From: an uncultured Spirochaetaceae bacterium
GTDB taxonomy: Bacteria; Spirochaetota; Spirochaetia; Treponematales; Treponemataceae
Direction: 5' to 3'
Length of the DNA: 6,566 bases
NCBI GenBank assembly: GCA_902773215.1
Contig: CACYDQ010000176.1
Coordinates: 1-6,566 of the forward strand
A model generated the notes under the pieces. It saw nothing but the letters and a program-made list of their open reading frames with translations, had not been told where the DNA came from and ran no database searches. Within the stretch, counting starts at the first letter, position 1. The number at the start of each line of letters is the position of its first letter. The translations under genes and the position numbers were made by a program. Positions 4,610 to 6,566 of this stretch are shown in pieces.

Positions 4610-5968
4610 TTAGCCTTGGAACAATGTCTTGACCAAATCCTTTATCCGCCGGACGGTCTTTGCCCCTTCCGCCTTCTCCGGGGCAAACACAGTGGTGAAG
4701 CCGAGCTCGCGGGAAGCCTTGACCCTGTCCTTGAGCTTGGTGACGGGGCGGATTTCGCCGGCAAGCGACAGCTCCCCGACGATGGCTGTGCTTTCCTTGA
4801 GGGGCAGGTCGCTCCGTGCCGAAAACAATGCCGCCGCGAGCGCCGCGTCTATCGCGCTGTCCGCAAGGCGAATGCCTCCCGCCACGTTGATGTAGATGTC
4901 CTGTTCGGAGAACTTGACGCCCAGCTGTTTTTCCAGCACGGCGGCGACGCGGCTTACTCGCGCCCCGTCCACCCTGTCGGAATAAACCCGGCTCATCGCT
5001 CCCTTGGCGGGGACGGTCAGGGCCTGAATCTCCACGATGAAAATCCTCGTCCCTTCGAACACTGGCACGCAGGAGACCCCGGCGGGCAGCCCGCCTTCCC
5101 GCTTGGTGATGAACAGCGATGATGGGTCTGGAACGGGCTTGAGCCCGAGCGAGTCCATCTTGAAAATCCCCAGCTCGTTGACCGAGCCGAAGCGGTTCTT
5201 GAGCGCGTGCAGAAAGCGCAGGTCATCGTTGTGGTTGCGCTCGAACGAAATAACCGTGTCCACCATGTGCTCAAGGCTCTTAGGGCCCGCGATGTCTCCC
5301 TCCTTGGTCACATGGGCAGTCATGAAGAGGACGGCATCCCGCTCCTTGACCCAACTGATGAGCTCGTTGGAGCAGTACTTGAGCTGGCTCACCGTTCCCG
5401 GAACGATTCCTGCCTGCACGGAATAGACTGTCTGAATCGAGTCGATTATCGTGACCGTCGGGTTCAGCGAGTCGAGCGCGTCCAGAATATCCTCAAGACG
5501 GAGGGTCGGCAGGATTTCGACCTTGCCCACGTCGAGCGACAGGCGGACGGCCCGCCCCTTTATCTGCGAGGCGGATTCCTCACCCGACACATAGAGGATT
5601 CTGAACGAGGGGTTTACTTTCTGTATCGCCGCCGCGCACTGGAGCAAGAGGGTGGACTTGCCGATTCCTGGCTCGCCTCCGATGAGAATGGCACTCCGTT
5701 TGGTCGCTCCCCCGCCGAGCACCCGGTCAAACTCCGCGTCGCCGGTCGCAATCCGCCCTTCGTCTACGATTTCTATACGAGAGAGGGGAACGGGCTTGAC
5801 CTTTGCCACCGTCCCATCGGACGAGAGGCGCGGGCCCGCCGCCAGGGGGTCATTGATGCACTCCTGCATGGTATTCCACTCGCCGCACTGTGGGCAGCGG
5901 CCCAGCCATGCAGGCTGCGTGTAGCCGCATGATGAGCATTTGTATACAATTGAACCTTTCTTTTTCAT
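4610..5968 (-). CDS. radA: DNA repair/recombination ATPase RadA (Sms)
   Basis: This is a complete 452-residue RadA, the normal length for the family (about 450-460). An N-terminal zinc finger (Cys11, Cys14, Cys25, Cys28, in CSSCGYTQPAWLGRCPQCGEW split by a loop) is followed by a RecA-like ATPase. The Walker A motif is GEPGIGKST (98-106) and the Walker B strand is TVTIIDS with Asp176. The RadA-specific KNRFG lies at 257-261. A Lon-protease-like C-terminal domain (about 290-450) completes it, with VAGGIRLADSAIDAALAAAL and GELSLAGEIRPV. RadA helps branch migration and processing of recombination intermediates alongside RecA; this is from family knowledge. All key motifs are intact. The gene starts 15 bp after mnmA and is most likely co-transcribed with it; I see no own promoter. 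Confidence 0.97.
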   Translation of the reverse strand: MKKKGSIVYKCSSCGYTQPAWLGRCPQCGEWNTMQECINDPLAAGPRLSSDGTVAKVKPVPLSRIEIVDEGRIATGDAEFDRVLGGGATKRSAILIGGEPGIGKSTLLLQCAAAIQKVNPSFRILYVSGEESASQIKGRAVRLSLDVGKVEILPTLRLEDILDALDSLNPTVTIIDSIQTVYSVQAGIVPGTVSQLKYCSNELISWVKERDAVLFMTAHVTKEGDIAGPKSLEHMVDTVISFERNHNDDLRFLHALKNRFGSVNELGIFKMDSLGLKPVPDPSSLFITKREGGLPAGVSCVPVFEGTRIFIVEIQALTVPAKGAMSRVYSDRVDGARVSRVAAVLEKQLGVKFSEQDIYINVAGGIRLADSAIDAALAAALFSARSDLPLKESTAIVGELSLAGEIRPVTKLKDRVKASRELGFTTVFAPEKAEGAKTVRRIKDLVKTLFQG

Positions 5969-5976
5969 CTGGAAAA

Positions 5977-5986
5977 CACCGCCTTA
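5977..5986 (-). promoter_or_regulatory. Ribosome binding site of radA overlapping the mnmA stop
   Basis: On the minus strand TAAGGCGGTG lies 8 bases before the radA ATG (5968). It differs from the full anti-16S complement by one base (C for A), and its first three bases are the TAA stop of mnmA. Ribosomes ending on mnmA are therefore positioned to restart on radA, and the start is well supported. Confidence 0.75.
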
Positions 5987-6566
5987 CGGAATAGCCCTGT
6001 CTATGATGCCGCCACCTGCGATGACTCCTTCCCGGTAGAAGACGACGGACTGGCCGGGGGCGACTGCCCGCTGCCTGACGGCGAAAATTACGGTGCAGCT
6101 GCCGTCCTCCCTCGCTGTGACGCGGGCTTTCACGGGGGGCGAGGCGAGGCGGATTTTTACGTCCGCATCGAACGAGCAGCGGGGATTGTAGGAGCCGGGC
6201 CAGACCATATCTGTCGCCTCAAGGGCTGAGCTGAAAAGGTCGCCGTCCTTGCCCAGCACGACGGTGTTGCTCTCCTTGTTTATGGCGGCGACGTAGAGCG
6301 GCTCCTTCGCGCTTATGCCGAGCCCCCGCCGTTGCCCGATGGTATAGTGCTCTATACCCCGGTGCTGTCCCAAGATTTTCCCGTCCAGATCCGTGAAGTT
6401 CCCCGGCCGCGAGGGCTCATCGGAAAAGAGCGCGTCAAAGTATTCCGGCGGGATGAAATCCTGGCTTTCTGAGCGGTCTGCGGCCTTGAGCCCCCGCTCA
6501 CGTGCCATTGCGAACACCTCTTTCTTTGTCAGATTTCCGAGCGGGAATCGTACTTTCTCAAGCACG
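5984..6566 (-). CDS. mnmA: tRNA-specific 2-thiouridylase MnmA, C-terminal part, second catalytic Cys absent
   Basis: The gene is cut at the right edge; the last 193 codons are visible, from VLEKVRFPLG to the stop. The GTG at the edge is an internal codon, not a start. The fragment covers the end of the catalytic domain (FPLGNLTKKEV), the central domain with the strongly conserved HYTIGQRRGLGI (about 73-84) and the C-terminal beta-barrel ending in GGGIIDRAIP. MnmA thiolates uridine 34 of the tRNAs for Lys, Glu and Gln, using sulfur relayed from a cysteine desulfurase. Where E. coli has DSTGICFIG with the sulfur-carrying Cys199, this protein reads SESQDFIPPEYF (residues 32-43 of the fragment) and has no cysteine. 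The only cysteines visible are in NPRCSF and GSCTV in the barrel domain. The nucleotide-binding half and the first catalytic Cys lie outside the window. Confidence 0.88.
   Translation of the reverse strand, partial: VLEKVRFPLGNLTKKEVFAMARERGLKAADRSESQDFIPPEYFDALFSDEPSRPGNFTDLDGKILGQHRGIEHYTIGQRRGLGISAKEPLYVAAINKESNTVVLGKDGDLFSSALEATDMVWPGSYNPRCSFDADVKIRLASPPVKARVTAREDGSCTVIFAVRQRAVAPGQSVVFYREGVIAGGGIIDRAIP

Noticed and set aside
3514..4632. A 372-codon open frame on the plus strand opposite glnA
   Set aside because: It is exactly antisense to glnA, which has clear family motifs, a ribosome binding site and a promoter. Its translation has no recognisable domain, and such shadows are common in GC-rich DNA.
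5207..5932. A 241-codon plus-strand open frame opposite radA
   Set aside because: The minus strand encodes a complete RadA with all motifs; the antisense translation is rich in Arg/Gly/Leu and resembles no family.
6563..6565. GTG at the window edge as the start of a short MnmA-like protein
   Set aside because: The sequence from this codon aligns with the interior of MnmA, so the gene continues beyond the window.

Overview
The window is a densely packed, GC-rich (roughly 60% by eye) bacterial chromosomal segment. It has eight protein genes, two of them cut by the window edges, and almost no non-coding DNA. Genes are read with clear Shine-Dalgarno sites. Ile ATA and Arg AGG codons are frequent despite the high GC content. 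Together with a peptide-type ABC transporter binding protein and a glutamine synthetase–ANTAR regulator pair of the kind known in clostridia, this suggests an anaerobic, probably host-associated bacterium. Clostridia, a GC-rich spirochaete or Synergistota all fit, and I cannot decide from the sequence. Nothing looks like phage, plasmid, insertion sequence or CRISPR.

Left half, plus strand (1-2723): the C-terminal part of a family 5 (oligopeptide-type) solute-binding protein is followed 12 bp later by nudC (NADH pyrophosphatase / deNADding-type Nudix enzyme). A short AT-rich gap with a good promoter candidate leads into trxA (thioredoxin). trxA overlaps by 8 bp a DTW-domain gene (tRNA-uridine aminocarboxypropyltransferase family).

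Right half, minus strand (6566-2741), in transcription order: the 3' part of mnmA (tRNA 2-thiouridylase), then radA (DNA recombination ATPase) with its ribosome binding site on top of the mnmA stop. Next, behind its own promoter, comes glnA (a shortened and altered type I glutamine synthetase), and 23 bp further an ANTAR-domain response regulator. The DTW gene and the ANTAR gene converge. Their stop codons are 17 bp apart and each lies in one copy of a 21-bp tandem repeat.

The main point of interest is the glnA–ANTAR pair. The glutamine synthetase lacks the active-site flap glutamate, has a proline at a glutamate-binding asparagine position, and ends about 40 residues early, without the C-terminal tail that holds the two hexameric rings together in the family. 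The partner regulator has a well-formed ANTAR RNA-binding domain but a degenerate receiver. The predicted glnA promoter leaves a leader too short for an ANTAR target hairpin. This looks like a divergent nitrogen-sensing or gamma-glutamyl ligase unit rather than an ordinary glnA. A second oddity is that the MnmA fragment lacks the second catalytic cysteine of the E. coli-type enzyme.
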